Assembly: GCF_002498065.1 (NCBI RefSeq)
Contig: NZ_DAFZ01000097.1
Coordinates: 1-35,285, forward strand
From: Methanoculleus sp. UBA208
GTDB lineage: Archaea; Halobacteriota; Methanomicrobia; Methanomicrobiales; Methanoculleaceae
Direction of reading: 5' to 3'
DNA: 35,285 nucleotides
Shown: piece by piece, positions 1 through 7,977 of the stretch
Layout: the number at the start of each line of letters is the position of its first letter
Numbering within the stretch: position 1 is the stretch's first letter
Made by a program: the position numbers and the translations under genes
The notes under the pieces: generated by a model
The model's database searches: none
Seen by the model: only the letters and a program-made list of their open reading frames with translations
Told to the model about the DNA's origin: nothing

Positions 1-19
1 GTGGGGGTTACAGATGTCC

Positions 20-332
20 TTTCGTGAGGTAGAGACGGGGGGGCACGCCCCCCCGAAGAACTTCGTTCTTCTCGAGCTCCGGGCGTTCCGCCCATCGCAC
101 TCCCCGTCAGCCCCACCTCGCACCTAACGGTGCTCACGCTCACCGCGTTCGCGCCTCGCACCTGACGGTGCTCGAACTCCGCTCCTCGAAGCCCGATGGC
201 TTCTCAAACTCCCGTCCGAAACCCTTCGGGTTTCTCAAGCTCCGGCCCTGCGGGCCATCGCATCCTGCGGACGGTCGTTCTCCGGAGCGTCGTTCCCCCA
301 GGGGCGATATTCCCACGGTCCAGTGCATCGGG
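20..332. repeat. Hairpin-rich repeat island 1
   Basis: This gene-free stretch is built from short inverted repeats placed end to end. A G7/C7 stem with a CACG loop lies at 37-54, followed by GAAGAAC-TTC-GTTCTTC at 55-71. CACC-N4-GGTG elements lie near 120-132 and 161-172. A closing module at about 286-332 reads GGCGATATTCCCACGGTCCA and onward. The same modules recur at 16000-16312 and 20455-21005. Frames that stay open across it are by-products of the repeats and have no recognisable protein content. Its function is unknown. Confidence 0.75.
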
Positions 333-485
333 TCTTCCCTCGCTTCCGATGTTCATCATTCGCGCTTCTGACCAACACGCCCCAAAACGATTCCTACGAT
401 CCCCATTATTCCCAGCGTGTACCCCACCCGCCTCTCCACTCCGCACCCGATCACCCCCATAAGAACAAACCTAAAGCGAAAATTA

Positions 486-531
486 ATACTAAAGTATAAC
501 AATGCCTCCAATTTTCGACAATACTATATAC
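486..531 (+). promoter_or_regulatory. Promoter and upstream dyad of the ABC transporter operon
   Basis: A TATA-like CTATATAC at 524-531 predicts transcription starting near 554, which gives a short leader before the start at 576. About 30 bp upstream of it is a perfect dyad, ATACT-AA-AGTAT (486-497), which could be a regulator or activator site. The stretch is AT-rich compared with its surroundings. Confidence 0.5.
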
Positions 532-575
532 CGACAGCGTGAAGACTACACATCCATATACGGATGGAGAGACCA

Positions 576-1562
576 ATGAGATCGTTAACCGCAATTCTTC
601 TGGCCGTGGCTCTGGTCGCGGCGTTCACGTTTGTAAGCGGGTGTACGGGCACCGGCACCGGCGATGTAACGCACCTGCGCATCGGCTACCAGCCGAGCAC
701 CCACCAGATCGCCCACGTCACCGCGATGGAGAAGGGATGGTGGCAGGAAGACCTCGCGCCGCTCGGCATCACCCGGGTGACCGACTACGAGTTCGGCACC
801 GGCGCTCCCGAGATGCAGGCGATGCTCGCCGGGGACCTGGATATCGCCTACGTCGGCGCCGCCCCGTTCGTCGCGGCCGTGAGCAGCGGGCTTGACGCCA
901 AGATCGTTGCAGCGGTGCAGACCCAGGGCTCCGACCTGGTGCTCAGGACCGAGGTTCCGTACTCGACCCCCGCCGACCTCGTGGGCAAGAAGATCGCCAC
1001 CTTCCCGCCGGGAACAATCCAGGACACCATCCTGCGGACCTGGCTCGAGGAGAACGGTGTCGATCCCGCAAGCGTCGAGATCGTCCCCATGGACCCCGGT
1101 GCCGCAACCACCGCCATCTCCGCAGGCCAGGTCGACGGCGTCTTCCTCCCCCACCCGTCTCCGGCCGTCATCGCGGCGGAGGGTACGGGAAGAACCGTGG
1201 TGAAGTCGGGAGAGATGCTCAAAGACCACGCATGCTGTGTCCTCGTCGCGAGCGGCTCGCTGATCCGCGAGCACCCCGAGATCGTCGAGCAGGTCGTGAA
1301 GACCCACATCAGGGCGACGGAGTACAACCTCGGACATAAGGACGAGGCCGCGTCCATCTACGCGAGCAAGACCGGACAGAACGTCGAGACCGTGAAGGCA
1401 TCGTTCAGGGACTGGGACGGCACCTGGATCGCCGACCCGCACGTCATCACGACGTCGGTGGTCGAGTACACCGAGCTCCAGTACGACCTCGGCTACATCG
1501 ACAAATCCCTCACAGAGGACGACCTCTTCGACCTCGCGTTCTACGAGAAGGTCCGGGCATAA
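576..1562 (+). CDS. ABC transporter substrate-binding lipoprotein (sulfonate/nitrate/taurine type)
   Basis: This is an extracytoplasmic solute receptor of the SsuA/TauA/NitT group, about 328 aa, and the first gene of a binding protein-permease-ATPase set. The N-terminus has a hydrophobic signal segment ending in a VSGC lipobox, so the mature protein is probably lipid-anchored outside the membrane. The body shows the family's pattern: an early G-Y-Q-P-S-T segment, then GDLDIAYVGAAP and a late ISAGQVDGVFLPHP. I chose ATG 576 over the in-frame ATG 564 because GGAG (566-569) is well spaced before 576. A T6 run (1578-1583) follows the gene, so the receptor may be transcribed above the downstream genes. 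The substrate cannot be read from sequence; sulfonate, taurine, nitrate or a thiamine precursor are all possible. Confidence 0.85.
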   Translation: MRSLTAILLAVALVAAFTFVSGCTGTGTGDVTHLRIGYQPSTHQIAHVTAMEKGWWQEDLAPLGITRVTDYEFGTGAPEMQAMLAGDLDIAYVGAAPFVAAVSSGLDAKIVAAVQTQGSDLVLRTEVPYSTPADLVGKKIATFPPGTIQDTILRTWLEENGVDPASVEIVPMDPGAATTAISAGQVDGVFLPHPSPAVIAAEGTGRTVVKSGEMLKDHACCVLVASGSLIREHPEIVEQVVKTHIRATEYNLGHKDEAASIYASKTGQNVETVKASFRDWDGTWIADPHVITTSVVEYTELQYDLGYIDKSLTEDDLFDLAFYEKVRA

Positions 1563-1577
1563 CCCGGAACCCACCCG

Positions 1578-1583
1578 TTTTTT
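1578..1583 (+). terminator. T-run after the binding-protein gene
   Basis: Six T residues lie 15 bp after the stop codon and about 105 bp before the permease. Archaeal RNA polymerase commonly terminates on such runs, so this may reduce readthrough into the permease and ATPase genes. Confidence 0.35.
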
Positions 1584-1688
1584 CTCCAAAAGTATCTTTT
1601 ATGGGCGTGCCGATGAAATACTGAAGAATCTTTTAGCGTGAACCGGCCCTCATCTCCTTTCGCAATAACCAGGCAACGGAATAAAGAC

Positions 1689-2465
1689 ATGAACCGACAG
1701 ACACAGAAACGACTACTCGGCATCGCAGCACTCATCGTCGCGGCGGTAATCTGGCAGATCGTCGCCGAATACGTGGTGGGGCGATCCTTCATCCTCCCGA
1801 GCGTCACCGACGTCGCCGGCGCATTCGTAAACCTCCTCGGGTCCGGCACCCTTTTGGCCGACATCACGGTAAGTCTCGAACATTTCGGGATCGGACTTCT
1901 CGCGGCATTCTTCCTCGGCGTCCCCATCGGGATCCTCATGGGGTGGTTCCGGGTGGCGGACTTCCTGCTCGACCCGATCATCGAGATCCTCCGTCCCATC
2001 CCGCCGCTCGCCTGGATCCCGTTCGCCATCATCTGGTTCGGGCTCACCACTCAGGCGGCGGGCTTCGTCATCTTTGCAGGAGCGTTCTTCCCGATCCTGA
2101 CCGCGACCTACTCCGGGTTCCGGGACGTCCCGAAGGTCTTTGTCGAGGCGGGCAAGGTGCTCGGGTGCGACACCTCGTTTGAGCTGATCCGCTACGTCGC
2201 CCTTCCCGCCGCCGTCCCCGCGATAGCCTCCGGCATCCGGATCGCCATGGGCGTCGGGTGGATGTGTCTCGTGGCCGCCGAGATGTTCGGCGTCTCCCGG
2301 TACGGGCTCGGCTACCAGCTCTGGCATAACTACTACCTCCACCAGATGCCCAACGTCGTCGTCTACATGCTGATCCTCGGCCTTGCAGGCCTCACCATCG
2401 ACCGCATCTTCAGAAACTACGTCGACGGACAGCTCCTGCGGTGGCGGGCCGGGGAGGTGGCCTAG
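1689..2465 (+). CDS. ABC transporter permease (SsuC/TauC type)
   Basis: This is the membrane subunit of the importer, about 258 aa with roughly six hydrophobic segments. The cytoplasmic EAA loop that docks to the ATPase is visible as the segment starting EAGKVLGCDTSFELIRYVALP and followed by AVPAIASGIR. It matches the binding-protein-dependent transport inner-membrane component family used for sulfonate, nitrate and taurine. I chose ATG 1689 because the 17 extra residues from ATG 1638 are polar, lack a clear ribosome site and are unlike the family start. The stop at 2463-2465 is followed directly by the ATPase start at 2467, so the two are co-translated. Confidence 0.88.
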   Translation: MNRQTQKRLLGIAALIVAAVIWQIVAEYVVGRSFILPSVTDVAGAFVNLLGSGTLLADITVSLEHFGIGLLAAFFLGVPIGILMGWFRVADFLLDPIIEILRPIPPLAWIPFAIIWFGLTTQAAGFVIFAGAFFPILTATYSGFRDVPKVFVEAGKVLGCDTSFELIRYVALPAAVPAIASGIRIAMGVGWMCLVAAEMFGVSRYGLGYQLWHNYYLHQMPNVVVYMLILGLAGLTIDRIFRNYVDGQLLRWRAGEVA

Positions 2466-2466
2466 A

Positions 2467-3228
2467 ATGAGCGGGGTAACGATACGGGACCTCGGCAAGG
2501 CCTTCCCGAAGGAGGACGGCACCGCCACGCAGGCACTTGCCGGTGTTAGCCTCGAGATCAGCGACGAGGAGTTCGTCTGCCTGGTCGGGCCGTCGGGGTG
2601 CGGGAAGACGACGCTTCTCCGGATCATCGCCGGGCTCGAGACCGCGACCACCGGTGGCGTGACCGTCGACGGCCGCGCGGTCACCGGTCCGGATCCGAAA
2701 CGAGGGATGGTCTTTCAGGAGTACTCCCTCTTCCCCTGGCGGAGGGTGATCGACAACGTCGCTTTCGGCCTCGAGATGAAAGGCGTCGCAAAGGAGGAGC
2801 GCCGGCGGACGGCGGATCACTACCTTGAGCTGGTCGGCCTCTCGCAGTTCCGGGACGCCTACCCCTTTGAACTCTCCGGCGGGATGCGGCAGCGGGTGGC
2901 GATCGCGAGAGCGCTCGCAAACGACCCCGACGTCCTCCTCATGGACGAACCGTTCGGGGCGCTGGACGCCCAGACCCGGAACCGGATGCAGAAAGAGCTC
3001 CTCTCCCTCTGGGAACAGACGAAGAAGACGATCGTCTTCGTCACCCACAGCGTCGACGAAGCGGTCTACCTCTCCGACCGGATCGTCGTCCTCTCTCCGC
3101 GGCCGGGGTCGATCCGGGAGATCATCGAGATCCCCTGGCCGCGGCCGCGGGACCGCACCAGCGCCGAGTTCGCGGAAGTCCGGCGAAGGGTGCTCCGGAT
3201 GATCGACGAGACCGAAAACGCCCATTGA
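2467..3228 (+). CDS. ABC transporter ATP-binding protein (SsuB/TauB type)
   Basis: This is the nucleotide-binding subunit, 253 aa, the usual family length. Walker A is GPSGCGKTT (about residues 41-49), the Q-loop lies in MVFQEYSLFPW (about 81-91), the signature is LSGGM (136-140), Walker B is LLMDEP (about 157-162) and the H-loop is in FVTHSVDEA. All catalytic residues are present. A longer frame opens upstream inside the permease, but ATG 2467, one base after the permease stop, gives the normal family N-terminus. The TnpB element begins within a few bases of this gene's stop, so the insertion did not break the gene. Confidence 0.9.
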   Translation: MSGVTIRDLGKAFPKEDGTATQALAGVSLEISDEEFVCLVGPSGCGKTTLLRIIAGLETATTGGVTVDGRAVTGPDPKRGMVFQEYSLFPWRRVIDNVAFGLEMKGVAKEERRRTADHYLELVGLSQFRDAYPFELSGGMRQRVAIARALANDPDVLLMDEPFGALDAQTRNRMQKELLSLWEQTKKTIVFVTHSVDEAVYLSDRIVVLSPRPGSIREIIEIPWPRPRDRTSAEFAEVRRRVLRMIDETENAH

Positions 3229-3400
3229 CACTCTCCCCGGGCTAAAGCCGGGAGATTCTTGCTTCGTTGACCGGGACTTGCACTGCCGGAATTGGCAGTG
3301 TAGCGGCCCCCATCTCCACAAGCGTAGATTCGGGTGTGCCCCACCCTACGGATGCTCGTTTGAGAATGTTCTGAGCTGCGTTCAGATCTCTCGGCACGGT
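3229..3400 (-). ncRNA. Putative TnpB guide RNA (omega/reRNA) scaffold
   Basis: In this family the guide RNA overlaps the 3' end of tnpB, runs through the right-end hairpin and takes its guide from flanking host DNA. Here the hairpin at 3233-3254 lies over the last tnpB codons. If that model holds, the guide is the reverse complement of roughly 3210-3229, the 3' end of the ABC ATPase gene. The upstream limit is a guess. Confidence 0.3.
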
Positions 3401-4396
3401 ATACCCGCAGACCGGACAGGAATGTGTTCGCTGCCAGAGATCCTTCTTTTCCCGGTGCCCGCAGATGAAACAGTCCTGCGTCGTGTAGGCCGGATCAATG
3501 AGGTGTACATACTTACCAGCATTCGCAGCTTTGTAGCGTATGAACTCTCTTGCCTTGTACCACGCGGCATCGAGAATAGATTTAGGCCTGCCACGGAGCT
3601 TCGCGTCCAGCGACTCGACCATCGGTTTGATGTTCAGGTGTTCCAGAGCAATGTAGTCGTAGCGATCAACATAATACCGGCTCCACTTGTGCAGGAAATC
3701 GTTTCTCCGGTTCTCGACTCGCTCATGGATCCGGGCAACCCGGACCCGTTGTTTCCGGCGGTTCCGGCTCCCGTCCACTGCCCGAGATAACTTTTTCTGG
3801 GCCCGGCGGAGCCGTTGTGCGGCCTTCCTGACGTTGTGCGGGTGCTCGAAGACCCTGCCATCGGTATCGGTGGAGAAGTTCTCCAGGTTCAGGTCGATCC
3901 CGACCGCCCGGGTTCCAGTCGTCGGCTCCGGGTTGCCCGGGGTCTCGGAGATGATCGCTACGAACCACTTGTGAGCGGGGGTGTGCTTGATCACGATCTG
4001 TTTGATTCGGCCCGGCACCGGACGGCTGAGCTCGATCCGCATCTCCCCGATCTTGCTCAGCCAGAGGCGGTTGCCCGTGAGTTTGAACCCGGTCTGCTCG
4101 TAGATCATCGAGTGGACCCACTTCTTCCGGAGCTTGCCGACCTTTCTCCCCTTCGCTTTCAGCGCCCTCAGGGCTTTCAGGTTGTGGACGATCTGCTGGA
4201 CGACATTCTGCAGAACCTTGCTTTGGACTTCCTTCAGCTCGGGATACTCTTCTTTCAGCTTCGGGAGACAGGAGTCCCGGTACACCCTGTTCTCAAGACA
4301 CCAGTTCCGGACAAAGGAGCACCTCGCAAAGCCGGTGAACAGCCTCCCGGCAACCTTCTGCGAGGGGTAGACCCGGTATCTGGTGACGTGTCTCAT
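3242..4396 (-). CDS. tnpB: TnpB, RNA-guided endonuclease of an IS200/IS605-type element
   Basis: This 384-aa protein is full length for TnpB, a RuvC-type nuclease that uses an RNA made from the element's right end to cut the vacated target. It has an N-terminal helix-turn-helix/OrfB domain, then the RuvC triad: D168 in AVGIDLN, E252 in IALEHLN and D337 in PRDLNAAQN. The zinc ribbon lies between them, with C309/C312 and C327/C330. All key residues are intact, so the protein may be active. The start ATG at 4394-4396 gives the typical short N-terminus. The gene runs opposite to both neighbours. Its 3' end almost reaches the ATPase stop, so its guide RNA would cover the last part of the gene and the flank. 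Confidence 0.92.
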   Translation of the reverse strand: MRHVTRYRVYPSQKVAGRLFTGFARCSFVRNWCLENRVYRDSCLPKLKEEYPELKEVQSKVLQNVVQQIVHNLKALRALKAKGRKVGKLRKKWVHSMIYEQTGFKLTGNRLWLSKIGEMRIELSRPVPGRIKQIVIKHTPAHKWFVAIISETPGNPEPTTGTRAVGIDLNLENFSTDTDGRVFEHPHNVRKAAQRLRRAQKKLSRAVDGSRNRRKQRVRVARIHERVENRRNDFLHKWSRYYVDRYDYIALEHLNIKPMVESLDAKLRGRPKSILDAAWYKAREFIRYKAANAGKYVHLIDPAYTTQDCFICGHREKKDLWQRTHSCPVCGYTVPRDLNAAQNILKRASVGWGTPESTLVEMGAATLPIPAVQVPVNEARISRL

Positions 4397-4542
4397 GCAG
4401 GCTCTAGGGATCCATGTGCGCTCAGCAGGCTATAGAGTATCCCGTGCGGGGTGAAAGTGTATTCTGGCCAAGGGGTGCAATGCATCCCCACGGCTCAAGC
4501 CAGGGGCTTTCTTACACCCCTTGAACCCTGGATCGGGTAAGG

Positions 4543-4592
4543 TTTATTAGAAGAGATCTCCATTTTATAAAGCACTCATAGATCGGCAGGAG
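4543..4592 (+). promoter_or_regulatory. Promoter and ribosome-binding site of rpl10e
   Basis: TTTATTAG (4543-4550) and TTTATAA (4564-4570) are candidate TATA boxes. The first would start the transcript near 4572 and include the strong AGGAG (4588-4592), which sits 9 nt before the ATG. The second would start it too close to the gene to include that site, so I favour the first. Confidence 0.4.
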
Positions 4593-4601
4593 TTTTTAAC
4601 A

Positions 4602-5114
4602 ATGGTACGAAAACCAGCGAAGATGTACAGGAATCTCGCAAAGAAAGCATATACACGCAGAGAATACATGGGCGGCGTGCCGGGCAGCAAGATCGTGCAG
4701 TTCGATATGGGCAACCTCACCGAGGACTACCCGGTCGAGCTCTCCATCGTCGTCGACGAGACCTGCCAGATACGCCACACGGCCCTTGAAGCCGCCCGTA
4801 TCGGCATCAACCGGCGGCTCGTCAAGGAGGTGGGGAGGGCAAACTTCCACCTGAAGCTCAGGACCTACCCGCACCACGTCCTGCGCGAGAACAAGCAGGC
4901 CACCGGCGCAGGAGCGGACCGTGTCTCGGAGGGTATGCGCCTCGCCTTCGGGAAGGCCGTAGGCACCGCGGCACGGGTTGAGAAGGGCCAGAAGATCTTC
5001 TCCGTCTGGACAAGCCCGCAGCACGCCGAGAAGGCAAAGGCTTCCCTCAAGCGCGGCACGTACAAACTTCCGACTCCCGCCAGAATCATCGAAGAGCGGG
5101 CCCCGGCAGCATAA
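4602..5114 (+). CDS. rpl10e: 50S ribosomal protein L10e (L16/uL16)
   Basis: This is the large-subunit protein uL16, called L10e in archaea, which contacts 23S rRNA near the A site and the central protuberance. The 170-aa length and sequence are typical: an N-terminal RKPAKMYRNL segment, the REYMGGVPGSKI loop, the RTYPHHVLRENK segment and the QATGAGADRVSEGMR region that forms the rRNA-binding hairpin. It is monocistronic here. It has its own AGGAG site upstream and a T6 run (5134-5139) after the stop. It follows the TnpB element, so the insertion may separate it from earlier regulatory DNA. Confidence 0.97.
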   Translation: MVRKPAKMYRNLAKKAYTRREYMGGVPGSKIVQFDMGNLTEDYPVELSIVVDETCQIRHTALEAARIGINRRLVKEVGRANFHLKLRTYPHHVLRENKQATGAGADRVSEGMRLAFGKAVGTAARVEKGQKIFSVWTSPQHAEKAKASLKRGTYKLPTPARIIEERAPAA

Positions 5115-5133
5115 ATCCGCATCCCCTCCCACC

Positions 5134-5139
5134 TTTTTT
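5134..5139 (+). terminator. T-run terminator after rpl10e
   Basis: Six T residues lie 20 bp past the rpl10e stop and about 50 bp before the promoter of the next operon. This is a plausible archaeal oligo-T terminator. Confidence 0.45.
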
Positions 5140-5188
5140 GCGAGGAGCGCCCCTCCAGGCGGCAGATCCGGTACCTGCGGGAATATAG

Positions 5189-5198
5189 GTTTTTATAG
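5189..5198 (+). promoter_or_regulatory. TATA box for the fum-kor-suc-dacZ operon, probably leaderless
   Basis: GTTTTTATAG at 5189-5198 is centred about 25 bp before ATG 5218, so transcription should start at or next to the start codon. No Shine-Dalgarno precedes fumA. Both facts point to a leaderless mRNA for the first gene, while the later genes have internal ribosome sites or coupled starts. Confidence 0.5.
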
Positions 5199-5217
5199 TC
5201 GCTTCCCACCAGTATAA

Positions 5218-6057
5218 ATGATGGCTAACCCGGCAGACACAGCGCTTTCGGACGCACTGGCAGACGCCACAGAGAGGGCTCTCAGAGAGGCCGAGATCCG
5301 GCTCCCTCCCGACGTGCTTGCGGTGCTCCGGAAGGCGGCGGCGGCCGAGAGGGATGCGATCGCACGCCGGGAACTCGAGAACATCCTCGAAAATATCGCG
5401 CTCGCGGAAGAGCGACACGTGCCGATCTGCCAGGATACCGGCGTGCCGGTGATCTACCTCACCCTGCCCCCCGATATCGGGCTCTCGCCCGGCCTCTTTG
5501 AAGGGGTGCGGGAAGGGGTGCGCCGGGCGACGGCCACAATACCGCTCCGCCCGAACGTCGTCGACCCCCTCACCCGGGAGAACACCAACGACAACACCGG
5601 TGCCGGGATGCCTGCGGCACACGTGACGCCCGGGGACCGGCTCACCGTAACCGTACTCCCGAAAGGCGCAGGCTCCGAGAACGTCTCAAGGCTCGGGATG
5701 CTCCTCCCCTCGCAGGCGGCACAGATACCGAAATTCGTCACCGAGACGATGCTCCTTGCCGGGGGAAAACCCTGCCCGCCCGTGATCCTCGGCGTCGGGA
5801 TCGGCGGGACGTTCGATGTGGCGGCAGCGCTTGCAAAGGAAGCCCTGCTTCTCCCGGTGGACGCCATGGACGGCTACGAGCAGGAACTCTGCGACGCGGT
5901 AAATGCCCTCGGCATCGGGCCGATGGGGCTTGGTGGCGACACGACGGCGCTCGCGGTGAAGGTGAAGCGGGCCGACTGCCACACCGCATCCCTCCCGGTG
6001 GCGGTGAACGTGCAGTGCTGGGCCTGCCGCCGGGCGACCGTGGAGGTGAATCTGTGA
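5218..6057 (+). CDS. fumA: Fumarate hydratase class I, alpha subunit
   Basis: This is the larger subunit of the oxygen-sensitive [4Fe-4S] fumarase that interconverts malate and fumarate, 279 aa and corresponding to the N-terminal half of single-chain class I fumarases. The likely cluster ligands are C71 in CQDTG, C186 in KPCPP and C267 in VQCWACR, by comparison with the family. The ENTNDNTGAGMPAAH segment is the substrate region. Two ATGs lie side by side (5218 and 5221); either could be used, because the TATA box at 5189-5198 places the transcript start there. Its TGA overlaps the GTG of fumB. It opens the branch that runs from malate toward 2-oxoglutarate. Confidence 0.93.
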   Translation: MMANPADTALSDALADATERALREAEIRLPPDVLAVLRKAAAAERDAIARRELENILENIALAEERHVPICQDTGVPVIYLTLPPDIGLSPGLFEGVREGVRRATATIPLRPNVVDPLTRENTNDNTGAGMPAAHVTPGDRLTVTVLPKGAGSENVSRLGMLLPSQAAQIPKFVTETMLLAGGKPCPPVILGVGIGGTFDVAAALAKEALLLPVDAMDGYEQELCDAVNALGIGPMGLGGDTTALAVKVKRADCHTASLPVAVNVQCWACRRATVEVNL

Positions 6058-6611
6058 ACCTCACGACACCGCTCGGCGACGAGGTGCTCGAGCTCCGGGC
6101 GGGCGACCGGGTCACCCTCTCCGGGACGATCTACACCGCCCGGGACGAGGCCCACCTCCGCATGATGGAGGAGGGCATACCCTTCGATCCGGAGGGGGCC
6201 GTGGTCTACCACTGCGGTCCGGTGGTCCAGGACGGCCGGCTCGTCGTCGCCGGCCCCACCACGTCCGCCCGGATGAACGCGCTCACGGGATTCCTCATCG
6301 ACGCGGGCGTCCGCGCCCTCGTCGGGAAAGGCGGCATGGGGCCGGAGGTGGTCGAGCAACTCCGGGGGCGCGCCGTCTACCTCGCGCTCACGGGCGGGTG
6401 CGCCGCGAGCGCCGCTGCCAGAATGACCCTTAAAGGTGTCTATTTCGAAGACCTCGGCATGGCCGAGGCGATCTGGGTCATCGAGGCGGATCGCCTGCCG
6501 CTGACGGTGGGGATCGACGCCCACGGCGGGGATCTCTTCGAGGCCATACAGCAGAAAGCGAAAACACAATTTCACCAGCGATTCAATATCAAGCAGGATA
6601 CCGTCTCATGA
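6054..6611 (+). CDS. fumB: Fumarate hydratase class I, beta subunit
   Basis: This is the smaller fumarase subunit, 185 aa, equivalent to the C-terminal half of one-chain class I fumarases. Visible family features are TARDEAH near the N-terminus, the PTTSARM segment, the KGGMG motif and LTGGCAAS. I chose GTG 6054 because it overlaps the fumA stop as GTGA and is preceded by GGAGGTG; the earlier in-frame ATG lies inside fumA and adds 13 unrelated residues. Its own stop overlaps the korD ATG. Together with fumA it makes the heteromeric enzyme common in archaea. Confidence 0.93.
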   Translation: MNLTTPLGDEVLELRAGDRVTLSGTIYTARDEAHLRMMEEGIPFDPEGAVVYHCGPVVQDGRLVVAGPTTSARMNALTGFLIDAGVRALVGKGGMGPEVVEQLRGRAVYLALTGGCAASAAARMTLKGVYFEDLGMAEAIWVIEADRLPLTVGIDAHGGDLFEAIQQKAKTQFHQRFNIKQDTVS

Positions 6612-6880
6612 AACTCGTCATCGATGAAAGCCGCTGCAAAGGATGCAACCTCTGCGTGCTGGTCTGCCCCTATGGGATATTTCAGGAAGGGACGGAACTC
6701 AACAGCCGGGGGATCGTCACTCCGGTCCTCGACCGCCCCGAACGGTGCACGAACTGCAGGCTGCAGGCCCTCTACGGGCGGATGCTCTGCGGGGTCTGCC
6801 ACATGATCTGCCCCGACCAGGCGATTGCCTGGGTCGAGGAGAGGCCGTTTGAGCCTCATAAGGTGGAGGTGGAGTTTTGA
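6608..6880 (+). CDS. korD: 2-oxoglutarate:ferredoxin oxidoreductase delta subunit (2x[4Fe-4S])
   Basis: This is a small ferredoxin-like subunit, 90 aa, that passes electrons between ferredoxin and the catalytic subunits. The first cluster motif is regular (C10, C13, C16, C20). The second is stretched: C47 and C50 are separated by ten residues from C61, C64 and C68, so five cysteines compete for four positions. The cluster is probably bound by one cysteine of the first pair plus C61/C64/C68, or arranged differently; this is inference. It is first of the four kor genes, and its stop overlaps the korA TTG start. Confidence 0.9.
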   Translation: MKLVIDESRCKGCNLCVLVCPYGIFQEGTELNSRGIVTPVLDRPERCTNCRLQALYGRMLCGVCHMICPDQAIAWVEERPFEPHKVEVEF

Positions 6881-7977
6881 GCAGGGTTGAGTTCATGCAG
6901 GGGAATACCGCCTGTGCAGAGGGCGCGCTTGCCGCCGGATGCCGGTTCTTCGGCGGTTACCCGATCACGCCGTCGACCGAGATAGCCGAGACCATGGCCC
7001 GGAGACTCCCGAAGGCCGGCGGGGTCTTCATCTCCATGGAAGACGAACTCGCGAGCATCGCCGCGGTTATCGGCGCCGCCTGGACGGGGGCGAGAGCCAT
7101 GACCGCGACGAGCGGTCCCGGGTTCTCGCTGATGATGGAGAACATCGGCTACGCTGCCATGACAGAGACGCCGTGCGTCATCGTCAACATCCAGCGGGGC
7201 GGCCCGAGCACCGGCCAGCCGACGCGGGCCGCGCAGGGGGACATGCTCCAGTGCCGGTTCGGGTCGCACGGCGACTACAGCACCATCGCGATCACCCCGA
7301 ACTCCGTTCAGGAGATGTTCGACCTGACCGCAAAAGCGTTCGACCTCGCCGACCGGTTCAGGGTCCCCACCTTCCTGATGGCCGACGAGATCGTCGGTCA
7401 CATGCGGGAGCGGGTGACCATCCCCGACGCGGTCAAGGTCACCCGCTCAAGCCCTCTCGCTGAAGACACCCTCCCGTTCGAAGCGGGAGAAGACGGAATC
7501 CCCGGGTTCGCACCCTTCGGCTCGGGGAGATCCGTCCACGTGACCGGCCTCACCCACGACGAACGGGGCTACCCGGACACGACCGATCCCGAGGCGCACG
7601 ACCGGCTGGTACGCCGGCTGGTCGCCAAGGTCGAGTCGGCGCGCCGCGAGATCGCCGACTACGAGGTCGTAAACCCCGACGCCGAGACGGTCTTCGTCAC
7701 CTACGGCCCGCCGTCGCGGACGGTGGAGCAGGTGATGCGCGACCGTCCCGACGACTCGATCGGTCATCTGCGCCTCCGGGTCGTCTGGCCGTTTCCGGAG
7801 TTCGCCCTGCAAGTTTTCCCAAACGCTGAGGTCTTCCTGATGCCGGAACTGAACATGGGCCAGATGGTGCGGGAGGTCCAGCGCCACGTCGACCAGCCGG
7901 TCGTCTCCATCCCGAAGATAGGAGGAGAACTCCACACACCCGCCGAACTCGTGCGGGCGCTGGAGGTGTACCGATGA
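6877..7977 (+). CDS. korA: 2-oxoglutarate:ferredoxin oxidoreductase alpha subunit
   Basis: This is the catalytic alpha subunit, 366 aa, of the enzyme that carboxylates succinyl-CoA to 2-oxoglutarate with reduced ferredoxin, or runs in reverse. The N-terminal pyrimidine-binding domain shows GNTACAEGALAAGC, FFGGYPITPSTE, the SMEDELASIA segment and ATSGPGFSLM, all typical of KorA. A second domain follows, with the MADEIVGHM segment and a C-terminal transketolase-like portion. The start is TTG 6877, overlapping the korD stop as TTGA and preceded by GGAGGTGGAG. The order D-A-B-C and the neighbouring suc genes favour 2-oxoglutarate over other 2-oxoacids. Confidence 0.92.
   Translation: MSRVEFMQGNTACAEGALAAGCRFFGGYPITPSTEIAETMARRLPKAGGVFISMEDELASIAAVIGAAWTGARAMTATSGPGFSLMMENIGYAAMTETPCVIVNIQRGGPSTGQPTRAAQGDMLQCRFGSHGDYSTIAITPNSVQEMFDLTAKAFDLADRFRVPTFLMADEIVGHMRERVTIPDAVKVTRSSPLAEDTLPFEAGEDGIPGFAPFGSGRSVHVTGLTHDERGYPDTTDPEAHDRLVRRLVAKVESARREIADYEVVNPDAETVFVTYGPPSRTVEQVMRDRPDDSIGHLRLRVVWPFPEFALQVFPNAEVFLMPELNMGQMVREVQRHVDQPVVSIPKIGGELHTPAELVRALEVYR

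Larger units (their letters stand above)
3229..4515 (-). mobile_element. Solo TnpB insertion element (IS200/IS605 group, IS1341-like)
   Basis: An insertion carrying only tnpB sits between the transporter operon and rpl10e. Two imperfect hairpins of the same design and orientation bracket it. One is CTCCC/GGGAG with a two-base bulge and an inner GGC-TAAA-GCC (3233-3254). The other is CCCC/GGGG with a two-base bulge and an inner GGC-TCAA-GCC (4486-4506). Same-strand subterminal hairpins are what HUH transposases of this family recognise. No tnpA is present here, so movement would need a transposase in trans. The exact ends are not certain; I see no target-site duplication, which agrees with the family. 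Confidence 0.6.

Noticed and set aside
140..462. Several overlapping open frames on both strands in repeat island 1
   Set aside because: They follow the inverted repeats, have no ribosome site or TATA box and give repetitive P/R/G/S-rich sequences.
585..1589. Long minus-strand open frame opposite the binding-protein gene
   Set aside because: It is an antisense shadow of a clear family member in high-GC DNA and is rich in aspartate, glycine and valine with no domain pattern.
3229..4515. Larger defence or mobile island around TnpB
   Set aside because: Genes on both sides are ordinary transport and ribosomal genes, with no integrase, toxin or nuclease partner.
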